Source: JBBIRG01 sp964410965 (GTDB lineage Bacteria > CLD3 > SB21 > JBBIRG01). From it: 64,000 nucleotides of DNA. The position numbers were made by a program, and so were the translations under genes. The notes under the pieces are model-generated. The model had not been told where the DNA came from. It saw only the letters and a program-made list of their open reading frames with translations, and did not search any database. How positions within the stretch are numbered: position 1 is the stretch's first letter; each line of letters begins with the position of its first letter. The stretch covers positions 62,001 through 126,000 of the forward strand of contig CAYPIY010000003.1 in the NCBI GenBank assembly GCA_964410965.1, given 5' to 3'. Positions 52,680 through 61,913 of the stretch are shown here, in pieces.

Positions 52680-53570
52680 TTAAAATCCATACTGGTAACT
52701 GATTGCCGGATAGGTTTTGATGGCGGGCAGCCCGGTTTCCCTGCGGAGGTTTGACAATCCGTCCTCTTCAAACATCAGTTCGAACAAAGTGGGTTTATGT
52801 TTTTTATCCCGGACGATTTTCGGTTCCCCCTCGATCCCGGCCAGGTTCGCAGCGACCTGAACGGCGTCCTCATACGTACCCAGCATGTCGATCAGCCCGA
52901 GTTCTTTCGCCTGAAGGCCCGTATAAACCCGTCCGTCAGCGTAGTGCTTTACCTTAACGATATCCATCTCACGTTCTGATGCGACAGCCCCCACAAACTG
53001 ATCGTAGGCGTTCATGACGAAATCCTGGAGGTACCGTGATTCGGCCATGGTCGTGTCCCGGAAAGGGCTGAGTATATCCTTGAAATTTCCGCTTTTTATC
53101 GTTGTGAACCGGATCCCGATTTTGTCGAGCATTTTGTCGACAATCGGGTACTGGATGATCACACCGATGCTGCCGGTTATCGTTCCCGGATTCGCGATGA
53201 TCGTATCGGCCGGACAGGCGACATAATATCCCCCGGATGCGGCGACACTTCCCATTGTGGCAACGACAGGCTTGCCGGCCGCGCTTGTTTTTTTCACGGC
53301 TTCATATATTTCCTGAGAGGGCGCAATCCCCCCTCCGGGGCTGTCGATCCTGAAAACGATCGCACGGACCGAGGAATCGTCCCTGTACTTCTTGAACTGC
53401 CGGACGATGTCGCGTGAATCTTCAATGACACCTTCCAGTTCAATCACGGCGATGCGGTTGCCGAAACTGACATCGGGTTTAACGAGCATATATATCATCA
53501 CCAAAAACAGGGAAATAAAGCAAAATCCGAACAGAATGAGCAGAACGATCGTTGTTTTATTTTTAGCCAT
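52680..53570 (-). CDS. sppA: Signal peptide peptidase SppA (S49 family)
   Basis: A 296-residue membrane-anchored serine peptidase that degrades cleaved signal peptides. It has an N-terminal span (about 8-30), the nucleophile Ser112 in GSVAASGGYY and the general base Lys164 in KSGNFKDILSPFR, 52 residues apart as in the short B. subtilis-type enzymes. The very C-terminus is aromatic (ISYQYGF). AGGTTGGA precedes ATG 53570. First gene of an operon with HU and the COX24-like peptide. Confidence 0.95.
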   Translation of the reverse strand: MAKNKTTIVLLILFGFCFISLFLVMIYMLVKPDVSFGNRIAVIELEGVIEDSRDIVRQFKKYRDDSSVRAIVFRIDSPGGGIAPSQEIYEAVKKTSAAGKPVVATMGSVAASGGYYVACPADTIIANPGTITGSIGVIIQYPIVDKMLDKIGIRFTTIKSGNFKDILSPFRDTTMAESRYLQDFVMNAYDQFVGAVASEREMDIVKVKHYADGRVYTGLQAKELGLIDMLGTYEDAVQVAANLAGIEGEPKIVRDKKHKPTLFELMFEEDGLSNLRRETGLPAIKTYPAISYQYGF

Positions 53571-53643
53571 GGGTCATCCAACCTTTAAATTGAATAAAAG
53601 TTAAACTTAAGTATACAAAAAAACAAGCTAAAATCAAATTTTT

Positions 53644-53889
53644 TTATTGAATATTTTCCGGCCTTTTAACAAGCCGATTTAGCCCGGCCAATCGCTTTTT
53701 GTCCCCAACCGCAATCAGGAATAAGCCTTCAGCGACTTTCAGAAAAACCCTGTACGGAAAACCTGCTTCACTTCCCGCAACCTTCAACGTAAAAAACAAT
53801 CCTGCACACGGATTTATCTTTTCATTAATCAAACTTATTCCCATATTCAAAACATGCATAAAAACATCATCAAATACCGGCAATTCCAT
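53644..53889 (-). CDS. Possible 81-residue small protein
   Basis: An open frame with ordinary amino-acid composition (MELPVFDDVFMHVLNMGISL, later VAGSEAGFPYRVFLKVAEGL). AAGGGAC lies 11 bases before the ATG, a little far. No family is recognised. The overlapping frame on the other strand is less protein-like. It lies in the 446-bp gap 53571-54016, which otherwise holds only AT-rich spacer and the promoters of sppA and the phosphoesterase gene. Confidence 0.4.
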   Translation of the reverse strand: MELPVFDDVFMHVLNMGISLINEKINPCAGLFFTLKVAGSEAGFPYRVFLKVAEGLFLIAVGDKKRLAGLNRLVKRPENIQ

Positions 53890-54016
53890 AACGAGTATAG
53901 TCCCTTAATGATTCTGTTAAACTAATAAAAAAATCCACTTTACGGAATGACATCTGCTTGTCCGGGTTTAATAAAAAACAAATCAGGTCAGGCGTAACAG
54001 CAAACTCAAAACCGTC

Positions 54017-55180
54017 ATGAAACTCAACTTCCTCATTTTTTTTTCGACTGTATTAATACTGTATGGGCTGATCAATTATTATATATTTATCCGGGGTTGG
54101 CAGGGACTGGAAATGTTTCCGCAGTACAGGAAATGGTACATCGTTATTTTTCTTATAGCGGCCGTATCGTTTTTCACAGGCCGCATCCTGGAAAATTACT
54201 GGATATCCTTTGTCAGCGACATTCTGATATGGATAGGGTCATTCTGGCTGGCCGTGATGGTATATTTTTTCCTGTCGGTATTGCTGATTGATTTTTTTCG
54301 TGCACTAAATCATTTTTTTCCTTTTTTCCCGGAAGTTTTACGCACCCATTGGCTTTCTGCCAAGTGGGTTATGGTTTTGAGCGTATCGGGAATAGTCGCT
54401 CTGACAGTCGTCGCCGGCCGGATCAACGCGCTTCATCCCCGAATCACTGAAATGAACATCCATATCAGCAAAAATGCCGGAGTACGCAAGACGCTTCATG
54501 CCGTGGTCCTGTCTGATGTTCATCTGGGAACGATCATAGGACGTTCACGTCTTGCCAGGCTGATTGAAGAAACCGGGAAATTGGAACCAGACGTGATTTT
54601 ATTCGCCGGTGACCTCCTCGATGAGGACCTGGCGCCGGTGATCCGTCACGATATCGGTTCGCTGCTGAAAACCATCCGTGCGCCGCTCGGGGTCTATGCA
54701 GTGACCGGCAATCACGAATACATCGGCGGGGCGGAACCGGCCTGTGAGTATCTGGCCGATCACGGAATCACGATGCTCCGGGACACGGCGGTTCTGATCC
54801 GGGATGAATTTTACCTGATCGGGCGAGAGGATATGAGCATCCGGTCTTTCGCGGGCAAACATCGGAAACCTCTTTCGGAAATCATGAAAAACCTTGATGT
54901 GTCCAGGCCGATGATCATGATGGACCACCAGCCGTTCCGGCTTTATGAAGCATCGGATCACGGAATCGACCTGCAGTTGTCAGGACATACGCACCACGGG
55001 CAGTTATGGCCGTTTAATTACATCACGACGATGATCTACGAACTGAGCGCGGGATATATGAAAAGCGGAACGACCCATTATTACGTTTCCACCGGAGCGG
55101 GAACCTGGGGTCCGCCTGTCCGGCTCGGCAGCCGCCCGGAAATCGTATCGCTGAGGATCACATTTCAGGAAAAAAACTGA
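54017..55180 (+). CDS. Membrane-anchored metallophosphoesterase
   Basis: A 387-residue protein: four to five membrane helices in the first 140 residues, then a calcineurin-like phosphoesterase domain with all five motifs: SDVHLG, FAGDLLDED, GNHEYIGG, MDHQP and SGHTHHGQLWP. This is the YkuE/YaeI layout, associated with lipid or UDP-diacylglucosamine-type substrates in some homologues. Single gene; the aroF promoter follows it. Confidence 0.92.
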   Translation: MKLNFLIFFSTVLILYGLINYYIFIRGWQGLEMFPQYRKWYIVIFLIAAVSFFTGRILENYWISFVSDILIWIGSFWLAVMVYFFLSVLLIDFFRALNHFFPFFPEVLRTHWLSAKWVMVLSVSGIVALTVVAGRINALHPRITEMNIHISKNAGVRKTLHAVVLSDVHLGTIIGRSRLARLIEETGKLEPDVILFAGDLLDEDLAPVIRHDIGSLLKTIRAPLGVYAVTGNHEYIGGAEPACEYLADHGITMLRDTAVLIRDEFYLIGREDMSIRSFAGKHRKPLSEIMKNLDVSRPMIMMDHQPFRLYEASDHGIDLQLSGHTHHGQLWPFNYITTMIYELSAGYMKSGTTHYYVSTGAGTWGPPVRLGSRPEIVSLRITFQEKN

Positions 55181-55225
55181 ATATCCTGCACACGCTCAGC
55201 CGTTTTTTGCGTTCCGGAAACTGAC

Positions 55226-55254
55226 TTGACAAGTAACGCGTTGTTTCGTATTTT
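55226..55254 (+). promoter_or_regulatory. Sigma-70-like promoter of aroF
   Basis: A perfect -35 TTGACA (55226-55231), a 17-base spacer and TATTTT as -10 (55249-55254) end 27 bp before the aroF start codon. The match is good by E. coli rules, but the organism may use a different -10 consensus if it belongs to Bacteroidota proper. Confidence 0.55.
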
Positions 55255-55281
55255 AAGAAAAGGTTTTACAAAAGCGATTTT

Positions 55282-56298
55282 ATGCTGGTCATTGTCCTCG
55301 AAAAAGACGTTTCTGAAGAAACAATCCTCCTTGTGAAGAACGAGTTAATCCGTCTTGCAGGAACGGCCTTTGAAAACAGGTATCCCGGACAATTCGAGTT
55401 ATTGGCGCCCGGAATCAGCCTCAACGGGGCCATGAAAACGATCCGGAGTCTCCGGGGAGTGACCGATGTATTCAGCGATCCGAACCCTTACCGCATGGTT
55501 ACCCGGGCAAACTATCGGAACAACACGGCGGTCAGCGTGAAGGGAGCCGTTTTCGGGGAAAAGGCCCTGCAGGTCATCGCCGGGCCTTGCAGTGTGGAAA
55601 GCCGTGCCCAGATCCTCGATATCGCGCATGAGGTAAAGGAAGCGGGGGCGACTGTTCTCCGCGGCGGGGCGTTCAAGCCGCGCTCATCACCCTACAGTTT
55701 TCAGGGCCTTGGCGTCCCGGCGCTTGAGTATCTCGCTGAAGCCCGCGAAGCGACCGGCCTGCCGGTGGTGACCGAAGTGATCCATCCGGCGGATATCGAA
55801 CGCGTGGTCCGGTATGCAGACATCCTCCAGGTCGGTTCCCGGAATTCGCAGAACATCCCTCTTCTCCAGGAACTCGGTAAAACATCCCATCCCGTGATCC
55901 TGAAACGGGGCATGATGATGACCGTTGAGGAATGGCTGATGGCCGCGGAATACGTGCTCCTGAACGGAAACCGGAATGTCATCCTCTGCGAGCGCGGCAT
56001 CCGGACGTTTGAAACCACGACCCGGAATACGCTGGACCTTTCATCGGTTCCGGTGGTCAACCAGGCCAGCCATCTGCCGGTCATCGTCGATCCGAGCCAC
56101 GCCGCGGGGCGCAGCGATATTATTCCGGCGTTGAGCCGGGCCGCCCTGGCTTCCGGAGCCGACGGACTGATGCTCGAGGTTCATCCCCGGCCGGAAGAAG
56201 CCCTATCCGACAGTGCTCAGGCCGTCACACCCTGTATGTTCGCTGAACTTATGAAGAGTCTTCAACAGGTCGCTGCCGCCTCAGGCCGGACCTTATAG
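55282..56298 (+). CDS. aroF: DAHP synthase, type I-beta with regulatory N-terminal domain
   Basis: Condenses phosphoenolpyruvate and erythrose-4-phosphate in the first shikimate step. The 338-residue protein has the ferredoxin-like regulatory domain (about 1-70) of the Thermotoga-type enzyme, then the barrel with VIAGPCSVES, LRGGAFKPRSSPYSFQG, VILKRG and VIVDPSHAAGR. No chorismate mutase domain is fused. A TTGACA-type promoter lies just upstream and the Nudix gene follows after 11 bp, so they may share a transcript. Confidence 0.96.
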   Translation: MLVIVLEKDVSEETILLVKNELIRLAGTAFENRYPGQFELLAPGISLNGAMKTIRSLRGVTDVFSDPNPYRMVTRANYRNNTAVSVKGAVFGEKALQVIAGPCSVESRAQILDIAHEVKEAGATVLRGGAFKPRSSPYSFQGLGVPALEYLAEAREATGLPVVTEVIHPADIERVVRYADILQVGSRNSQNIPLLQELGKTSHPVILKRGMMMTVEEWLMAAEYVLLNGNRNVILCERGIRTFETTTRNTLDLSSVPVVNQASHLPVIVDPSHAAGRSDIIPALSRAALASGADGLMLEVHPRPEEALSDSAQAVTPCMFAELMKSLQQVAAASGRTL

Positions 56299-56309
56299 GT
56301 AGGATCAAC

Positions 56310-56879
56310 ATGTCGCCCGATCATGAACTGATTGAAACTAGACTGAGTTCCGAGCCTCTTGCGAACGGATTGCTGCTCAAGGCATGGCGGGATTCGGTGC
56401 GTCTGCCGGACGGAACAACGGGCATCCGCGAATACATCCGGCATCCGGGCGCGGTCGTGATGGTTCCTCTTTTTCCTAACCGCGACACGATCCTCGTCAG
56501 GCAATACCGTTACGCACCTGAGAAAGTATTCACTGAACTGCCCGCCGGAAAACTGGACGGCGACGAACCCCGCGAAGAGGCCGTTCAGCGCGAACTGGCC
56601 GAGGAAACCGGCTACCGTTGCGGACGATTGATTCCATTATGCGATTTTTATCCATGCATCGGATACAGCGACGAACGCATGTGGCTGTACATCGCACTCG
56701 ATCTCGAACCCGCTGACGCCTCAACGGATGACGATGAATTTATTATCCGTCACCGCCTGCCGTTTAACGAAGCCGTTCAGATGGTTTACCGCGGAGAAAT
56801 CGACGATATGAAAACGATGCTGGGCATCCTGCTTGCCGATAAATATCTTCGGTACCATCCGCCGGAGGGAACTTTATGA
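56310..56879 (+). CDS. Nudix hydrolase, ADP-ribose pyrophosphatase-like
   Basis: 189 residues with a full Nudix box, G-K-L-D-G-D-E-P then REEAVQRELAEETGY (about 91-113), preceded by VRQYRYAPEKVFTELPAG, the arrangement of the ADP-sugar/ADP-ribose pyrophosphatases (NudF type). It hydrolyses nucleoside diphosphate sugars in the cytoplasm; the precise substrate is not determined by sequence. AGGATC precedes ATG 56310. It overlaps the next gene by 4 bp (ATGA). Confidence 0.93.
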   Translation: MSPDHELIETRLSSEPLANGLLLKAWRDSVRLPDGTTGIREYIRHPGAVVMVPLFPNRDTILVRQYRYAPEKVFTELPAGKLDGDEPREEAVQRELAEETGYRCGRLIPLCDFYPCIGYSDERMWLYIALDLEPADASTDDDEFIIRHRLPFNEAVQMVYRGEIDDMKTMLGILLADKYLRYHPPEGTL

Positions 56880-57691
56880 GCGACGACCGTCCATGGGACA
56901 ACGATTACGAGGAATCCGATGAGGAGCCGTGGAAACGAGACCACGACGCCTGGAAATCGGGCGATACCGGAAACGGACCGGAGTTTACGAGTGACTTGCC
57001 TTTCTCATTCAGTCGCCTGGGTGATGCTCCACCCGTATGGAACGAGGATAAATGGGAACTCTTCATCCAGCAGATGGACAAAAGCGGCCGGCATGTCATT
57101 GCCTATTACGAAAAATTCTGGAACTTTTCCGACCGGGACCGGATGGTGGAAGAGGCTATGGCCCTGTACTGTATCCGTGAGGCGTTCAGGGAAATATTCG
57201 GAAGAAGTCAAAAGAATTCCTATGTGCGTTATTTCCTCCGGCCGGAGCTTCTCGATATGGGATTGAACGCGATCGATTACCAGGATTTTTTTCATGCCAA
57301 GGAAAAGTCGCTGGCGAAAATGCCCGCGTTCCGTATGAACCGGGATTTTTACCGGCAAGCCAAGTACTGGTACCTCGGATTACCGGGCGGGCTTCGCTCT
57401 GACTCTGTCAAGAACGGACTGCTTCATCATGCCCTGACCGCATGCACCAAAATCGCAGGCGGACATATATTCGGTTACCAACCGTTCACGATCGGCGGAA
57501 ATATCGCGCTTTGCAAAACAGCCCTCCGCCAGTCCCACCGGTCGGGTGAATGCCTGAAATCACTGCATGATTCCGGCATCCTTGCGGATTCCCACCATGA
57601 TTACCTGACGAGATCGCATCATGATGCGAAAAACGCCACCGCCCTGAGAGTCGTGGAACTGCGCAATACACTGCGCCAACACCTCCTGTAA
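56876..57691 (+). CDS. Unrecognised cytoplasmic protein
   Basis: 271 residues that I cannot assign to a family. The first 45 are acidic and low-complexity (DDRPWDNDYEESDEEPW), and the remainder is mostly helical, rich in Tyr, His and Arg, with no signal peptide, membrane span or obvious catalytic motif. It is translationally coupled to the Nudix gene by an ATGA overlap and is followed 3 bp later by an OppB-type permease, so it is firmly part of that operon. Confidence 0.75.
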   Translation: MSDDRPWDNDYEESDEEPWKRDHDAWKSGDTGNGPEFTSDLPFSFSRLGDAPPVWNEDKWELFIQQMDKSGRHVIAYYEKFWNFSDRDRMVEEAMALYCIREAFREIFGRSQKNSYVRYFLRPELLDMGLNAIDYQDFFHAKEKSLAKMPAFRMNRDFYRQAKYWYLGLPGGLRSDSVKNGLLHHALTACTKIAGGHIFGYQPFTIGGNIALCKTALRQSHRSGECLKSLHDSGILADSHHDYLTRSHHDAKNATALRVVELRNTLRQHLL

Positions 57692-57694
57692 CCC

Positions 57695-58687
57695 ATGGTT
57701 CGACTATTGTTCCGACGTTTTCTTACCGCTATTCCCGTTTTATTCGGACTGCTGACGATTACGTTTTTTATTATCCGCCTTGCGCCCGGTGATCCTACGG
57801 CTTTGTATCAGGATCCCTCCATCGATCCGCGGGCGATGGACGAACTCCGTTTTCACCTGGGACTGGACGATCCCCTTCTCATCCAGTACGGCAAATGGCT
57901 TGGAGTGCTGTCCCCGTATCATGGAGTTCTGCAGGGCGAATGGGGATTATCTTTCAGCCGCCACGAACCCGTGTTTGACATCATTGCCGAAGCCGCTCCC
58001 AATACACTGCTGCTTACCGCGACGGCGCTCGGACTGGATCTTCTGGCGGGAATATCCTTAGGCCTGCTGGCGGCGCTGAACCGCGGACGCTGGATTGATC
58101 ATGCCGTGCGGACTGCGGGCATGACTTTTTACGCCATGCCGCATTTCTGGCTGGCCCTGATGCTGATTTTGGCCTTTTCCATGTGGCTGGGCTGGCTGCC
58201 GGCTTCGCAGATGCATTCCGTCAACGCTGATCTGATGGATACCGGTGGATATGTCCGGGATCTTCTGCTTCATCTGATCCTGCCCGCCTCCGCCCTGGGC
58301 ATTCCCGCAGGAGCTTCCACAGCCCGATATCTGCGGAATCACCTTCTTGAAGTGCTCCGGCAGGACTATATTCTTACGGCCCGAGCGAAAGGGCTGCCCG
58401 AAAGATCTGTAATCCTGAAGCACGCCCTTCCGAATGCCTTGCTACCCCTGATCACGCTTTTCGGGCTTTCCGTCCCGTTCCTGCTGAGCGGGGCAGTGAT
58501 CACTGAAGTCGTGTTTGCATGGCCGGGAATGGGCCGCATGACCGTGGACGCCATTCTTGCGAGGGATTATCCCCTGGTCATTGCGGCGACGTTTATCGCA
58601 GGAACCATGGTCATCGCCGGAAACCTTCTGGCAGATTGCCTTTACGGATGGGCTGACCCGAGAATACGAAACCGCGAATCTTTTTGA
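57695..58687 (+). CDS. OppB/DppB-type ABC transporter permease
   Basis: A 330-residue inner-membrane permease with six helices. It shows the family start RRFLTAIPVLFGLLTITFFIIRLAPGDP, the LGLDDPLLIQYGKWL segment, and the EAA loop ILTARAKGLPERSVILKHALPNALLP that docks the ATPase. Partner permease, ATPases and binding protein of a peptide or nickel importer are absent here. The start is 3 bp from the stop of the preceding unknown gene. The substrate cannot be told. Confidence 0.92.
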   Translation: MVRLLFRRFLTAIPVLFGLLTITFFIIRLAPGDPTALYQDPSIDPRAMDELRFHLGLDDPLLIQYGKWLGVLSPYHGVLQGEWGLSFSRHEPVFDIIAEAAPNTLLLTATALGLDLLAGISLGLLAALNRGRWIDHAVRTAGMTFYAMPHFWLALMLILAFSMWLGWLPASQMHSVNADLMDTGGYVRDLLLHLILPASALGIPAGASTARYLRNHLLEVLRQDYILTARAKGLPERSVILKHALPNALLPLITLFGLSVPFLLSGAVITEVVFAWPGMGRMTVDAILARDYPLVIAATFIAGTMVIAGNLLADCLYGWADPRIRNRESF

Positions 58688-58803
58688 CAAAACAGCTCAA
58701 ATGATACCCTTGGTCACCGAATTGTGTTCAATCATCCCTCAAGAATTGATTTTGAAAAAACTTATGATAGATTTTGATTAGCCGGATTATTTATTAAGGC
58801 AAC

Positions 58804-59919
58804 ATGAAGAAAAACGTAAAAATACGTTCGTTCTGGCCGGGAGTCATTATAGTGTTTACAGTTACCAATCTGCTGACACTCCTGATCACCCTGCAGTTTT
58901 ATATTCGGTACGAACGGTTTTATAAAACGAAACTGACGTTTCTGGAAACGCTGGCTTATACGCTTCCGGACTGGTATTTATGGATGGCGCTCGGTCCTGT
59001 CGTTTATTGGTTAGCCGTTAAGTTCCCGGTCTCCAGGCAAAAATGGAAAACGCATATTCCGGTTCACCTGTTTGGAACTGTTGTCATTACCCTGTTTCAG
59101 AATATTTTAGTTATGACGTTTAACCTGATTATAGAGACGTCGAAAGGCGAGACGTTAGATTTCTGGCGAGCGTTTGAATATAATCTTTTAACCTACTTTC
59201 ACTGGAACCTGATTTTGTACTGGGGAATCGTTGCGGCCAGTTATTCGGTGAATTACTACAAAAAATATCAGGAAACGGAAATCCGTTCCGCCCAGCTTTC
59301 CGCTCAATTGTCGCAGGCGCGCTTGCAGGCGCTCCGGATGCAGCTTCAGCCTCATTTTCTTTTTAACACTCTGAATACGATATCGTATTATACCTATGTT
59401 GATCCTAAAATATCCAATCGGATGGTTCAATTGCTCAGTGAACTTTTGCGGATGGTTCTGGAGCAGAATCAAAATGAAAGAATTCCGCTCAGAAAAGAAA
59501 TTGAATTTCTCAGACAATACCTGGAAATTGAAACATTCCGTTTTCAGGATAAGTTAAGCGTGCAATGGAATGTAGATGAAAATGCCCTGGATGGACTTGT
59601 GCCATGCCTGATTCTTCAGCCGGCGGTCGAAAATGCCATGCGTCACGGAATATCCAGGCTCCCGTCTTCGGCCGTACTCAAGATTGGAGCCCATTGTAAC
59701 GGCCCGTTTCTGAATCTTACAATATCCGACAACGGCCCCGGAATACCCCAATTGGACAATCACACATTTCGCGAAGGAATCGGACTCTCCAATACCCGCT
59801 CCCGGCTGTCACATCTGTACGGTGAAAACCACACCTTGCGCCTTATCAATCAAAAACCGGCCGGATTAGAAATTGAAATCATTATTCCGTATCAGGTAGA
59901 AAAGGTTCTGCAGGCATGA
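58804..59919 (+). CDS. LytS/YehU-type sensor histidine kinase
   Basis: 371 residues: four membrane helices in the first 150 residues, a coiled coil (155-175), then the His_kinase (PF06580) domain with QLQPHFLFNTLN around His184 and a HATPase_c domain (LQPAVENAMRHG, DNGPGI, GIGLSNTRSRL). This class phosphorylates LytTR response regulators. Its stop overlaps the start of such a regulator by 4 bp. AAGG precedes ATG 58804. Confidence 0.94.
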   Translation: MKKNVKIRSFWPGVIIVFTVTNLLTLLITLQFYIRYERFYKTKLTFLETLAYTLPDWYLWMALGPVVYWLAVKFPVSRQKWKTHIPVHLFGTVVITLFQNILVMTFNLIIETSKGETLDFWRAFEYNLLTYFHWNLILYWGIVAASYSVNYYKKYQETEIRSAQLSAQLSQARLQALRMQLQPHFLFNTLNTISYYTYVDPKISNRMVQLLSELLRMVLEQNQNERIPLRKEIEFLRQYLEIETFRFQDKLSVQWNVDENALDGLVPCLILQPAVENAMRHGISRLPSSAVLKIGAHCNGPFLNLTISDNGPGIPQLDNHTFREGIGLSNTRSRLSHLYGENHTLRLINQKPAGLEIEIIIPYQVEKVLQA

Positions 59920-60683
59920 GCATCCGTGTCCTCATTGTTGACGATGAAAAACCGGCACGAGAGAAAATCAAACTGCTGCTGAAAAATCAGCCGGACATCG
60001 AAACTATCGGTGAAAGCGCGAACGGAGGCGAAGCGGTCGATCAAATCCGCTCCCTGAATCCGGACTTGATATTTCTCGATATCCAGATGCCCGTTCTGGA
60101 CGGATTTGGCGTTCTCGAAACGATTGATCCCGCCCGGCTTCCCGTCATCATATTCGTAACCGCATTCGACCAGTATGCCATTCAGGCTTTTGAAGCCAAT
60201 GCCATCGATTACCTGCTGAAACCCTATGATGAAAACAGGTTTAACCGGTCACTCATGAAAGCACGGCATTTCCTTCAGCCTCAGTTCAGGGAAGATCTGC
60301 AGAAACAGCTGCAACATTTTCTGGACCATGTAAATCCTATTCGCCCCTACCGAGAACGAGTGGTTATAAAAACCGATGAAGGATTTATCCTGATCAAAAC
60401 CGGGGACATCGACTGGATCGAAGCGGCGGAGAATTATGTCAACGTTCATGCCGGTAAAGAAACGCATCTCATCCGTAAAACCATGCGGGAAACGGAGAAA
60501 CAGCTTGACCCGGATAAATTCATCCGTATTCACCGGTCGATGATCGTCAATATCGAAAAAATCAAGCACGCAAAGCGATGGTTTAACGGCGAATATCAGA
60601 TCACGCTTTTAAACGGCACGATATTAACCTCAAGCCGAGGTTACAGTGAACGGATTCAGAGTCTTTTTGGTTCGTCTTTATAA
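59916..60683 (+). CDS. LytTR-family response regulator
   Basis: 255 residues: receiver domain with Asp9/Asp10, phospho-acceptor Asp55 in LIFLDIQMP and the Lys of LLKPYDE (about 108), then a LytTR DNA-binding domain (about 150-250, IKTDEGFILIKTGDIDWIEAAENYVNVHAG and DPDKFIRIHRSMIVN). It is translationally coupled (ATGA) to the LytS-type kinase. Two secreted sorting-tail proteins follow on the same strand and may be its regulon, by position only. Confidence 0.95.
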   Translation: MSIRVLIVDDEKPAREKIKLLLKNQPDIETIGESANGGEAVDQIRSLNPDLIFLDIQMPVLDGFGVLETIDPARLPVIIFVTAFDQYAIQAFEANAIDYLLKPYDENRFNRSLMKARHFLQPQFREDLQKQLQHFLDHVNPIRPYRERVVIKTDEGFILIKTGDIDWIEAAENYVNVHAGKETHLIRKTMRETEKQLDPDKFIRIHRSMIVNIEKIKHAKRWFNGEYQITLLNGTILTSSRGYSERIQSLFGSSL

Positions 60684-60908
60684 ATCCTCATTAAAAATAA
60701 TTTTAATTGTAGCAAATCGAATCCCATAAATTGGTATTCCGCGATTTGAAGTTGTCATCGGCCCGTCAACCAACCGCTTATTCCTGCCGTTTGTCACGGC
60801 AATAATGCCGCCGGTCACTCATTCATGTTTTTCGTAAACATACCGCTGTATATTCCGTTAGCAATAAAATGTAATGAACATTTGAAAAAATTAACCCTGG
60901 AGAAAGAC

Positions 60909-61877
60909 ATGAAAAACCGGAACCCATTATCTGAATCTCGGCCTATTATCTTGATGACAATCGTTTTGTTATTGGCCGGTGAATCCGTTTTCACGCAGGA
61001 TACCGTCACCGATTATGACGGCAATGTATACAATACAGTCACTATCGGCACGCAGGTTTGGCTGAAGGAAAACCTCAAGTCGCTTCATTATTCCGATGGG
61101 ACGCAGGTCCCGGGCGTCGTAGCGTATAATAACAGCGACAGTCTCGGAAATATTTATGGATTATTATACACATGGAACGCGGCTATGAAAAACAGCACGA
61201 CTGCGGGCGCTCAGGGCGTGTGCCCATGCGAATGGCATGTGCCCACCGATCAGGAATGGACAACGCTAGAAAACTATCTCGGCGGAACCAGCGTGGCCGG
61301 CGGTAAAATGAAAGCCACGGGCACCGAACACTGGCAATCGCCCAATACAGGCGCCACCAACACCAGCGGCCTTACTATGCTGGGCGCGGGTGAGTGGGAT
61401 GGTTATTACACTCCGCATATTTTTCAGTACTTGTATACAGCCGCGGTTTTATGGACATCCACCAATATATCGGCAAGCAAAGCCCGTGAACGCTATATGA
61501 CTCATGATAACACGATGAGTGGTACCTATGACTGGTACAAGGTCATGAAATATTCGATCCGCTGCATCCGGAATACACCAGCCGTGGATATCCAGAATGA
61601 CCGCAGTCAGATCAAATCATTCCGGCTGAACCAGAATTATCCGAATCCGTTCAATCCGACCACAACTATTTCATTCGATCTGCCGGTAAGAGCACATGTT
61701 CATATAAACATCTACAACATGATCGGTCAGGAAGTGAAGGAGTTGCTCAATCGGGAACTTCCGGCTGGCACTCACTCGGTCGAATGGAATGCTTCAGGCA
61801 TGGCCAGCGGGATTTATTTGTACAAAATTTCCGGCGGCGGATATGAATCGGTCAAAAAGATGATTCTTACAAAATAG
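60909..61877 (+). CDS. Secreted FISUMP-domain protein with sorting tail
   Basis: From ATG 60909 (GGAG seven bases upstream) the 322-residue product has a signal peptide (about 1-30). It carries a FISUMP domain (about 32-225: DGNVYNTVTIGTQVWLKENL, GNIYGLLYTWNAA, WHVPTDQEWTTLENYLGG, and a final SIRCIRN), the Fib_succ_major repeat of secreted proteins in this group. It ends in NQNYPNPFNPTTTISFDLP plus a FlgD-like fold, the putative T9SS sorting module. Role unknown, likely surface-exposed. A longer in-frame start at 60825 would precede the signal peptide. Confidence 0.88.
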   Translation: MKNRNPLSESRPIILMTIVLLLAGESVFTQDTVTDYDGNVYNTVTIGTQVWLKENLKSLHYSDGTQVPGVVAYNNSDSLGNIYGLLYTWNAAMKNSTTAGAQGVCPCEWHVPTDQEWTTLENYLGGTSVAGGKMKATGTEHWQSPNTGATNTSGLTMLGAGEWDGYYTPHIFQYLYTAAVLWTSTNISASKARERYMTHDNTMSGTYDWYKVMKYSIRCIRNTPAVDIQNDRSQIKSFRLNQNYPNPFNPTTTISFDLPVRAHVHINIYNMIGQEVKELLNRELPAGTHSVEWNASGMASGIYLYKISGGGYESVKKMILTK

Positions 61878-61913
61878 GTTGGCCGATGATAACTTCTCAT
61901 CACGGGGTGGATC

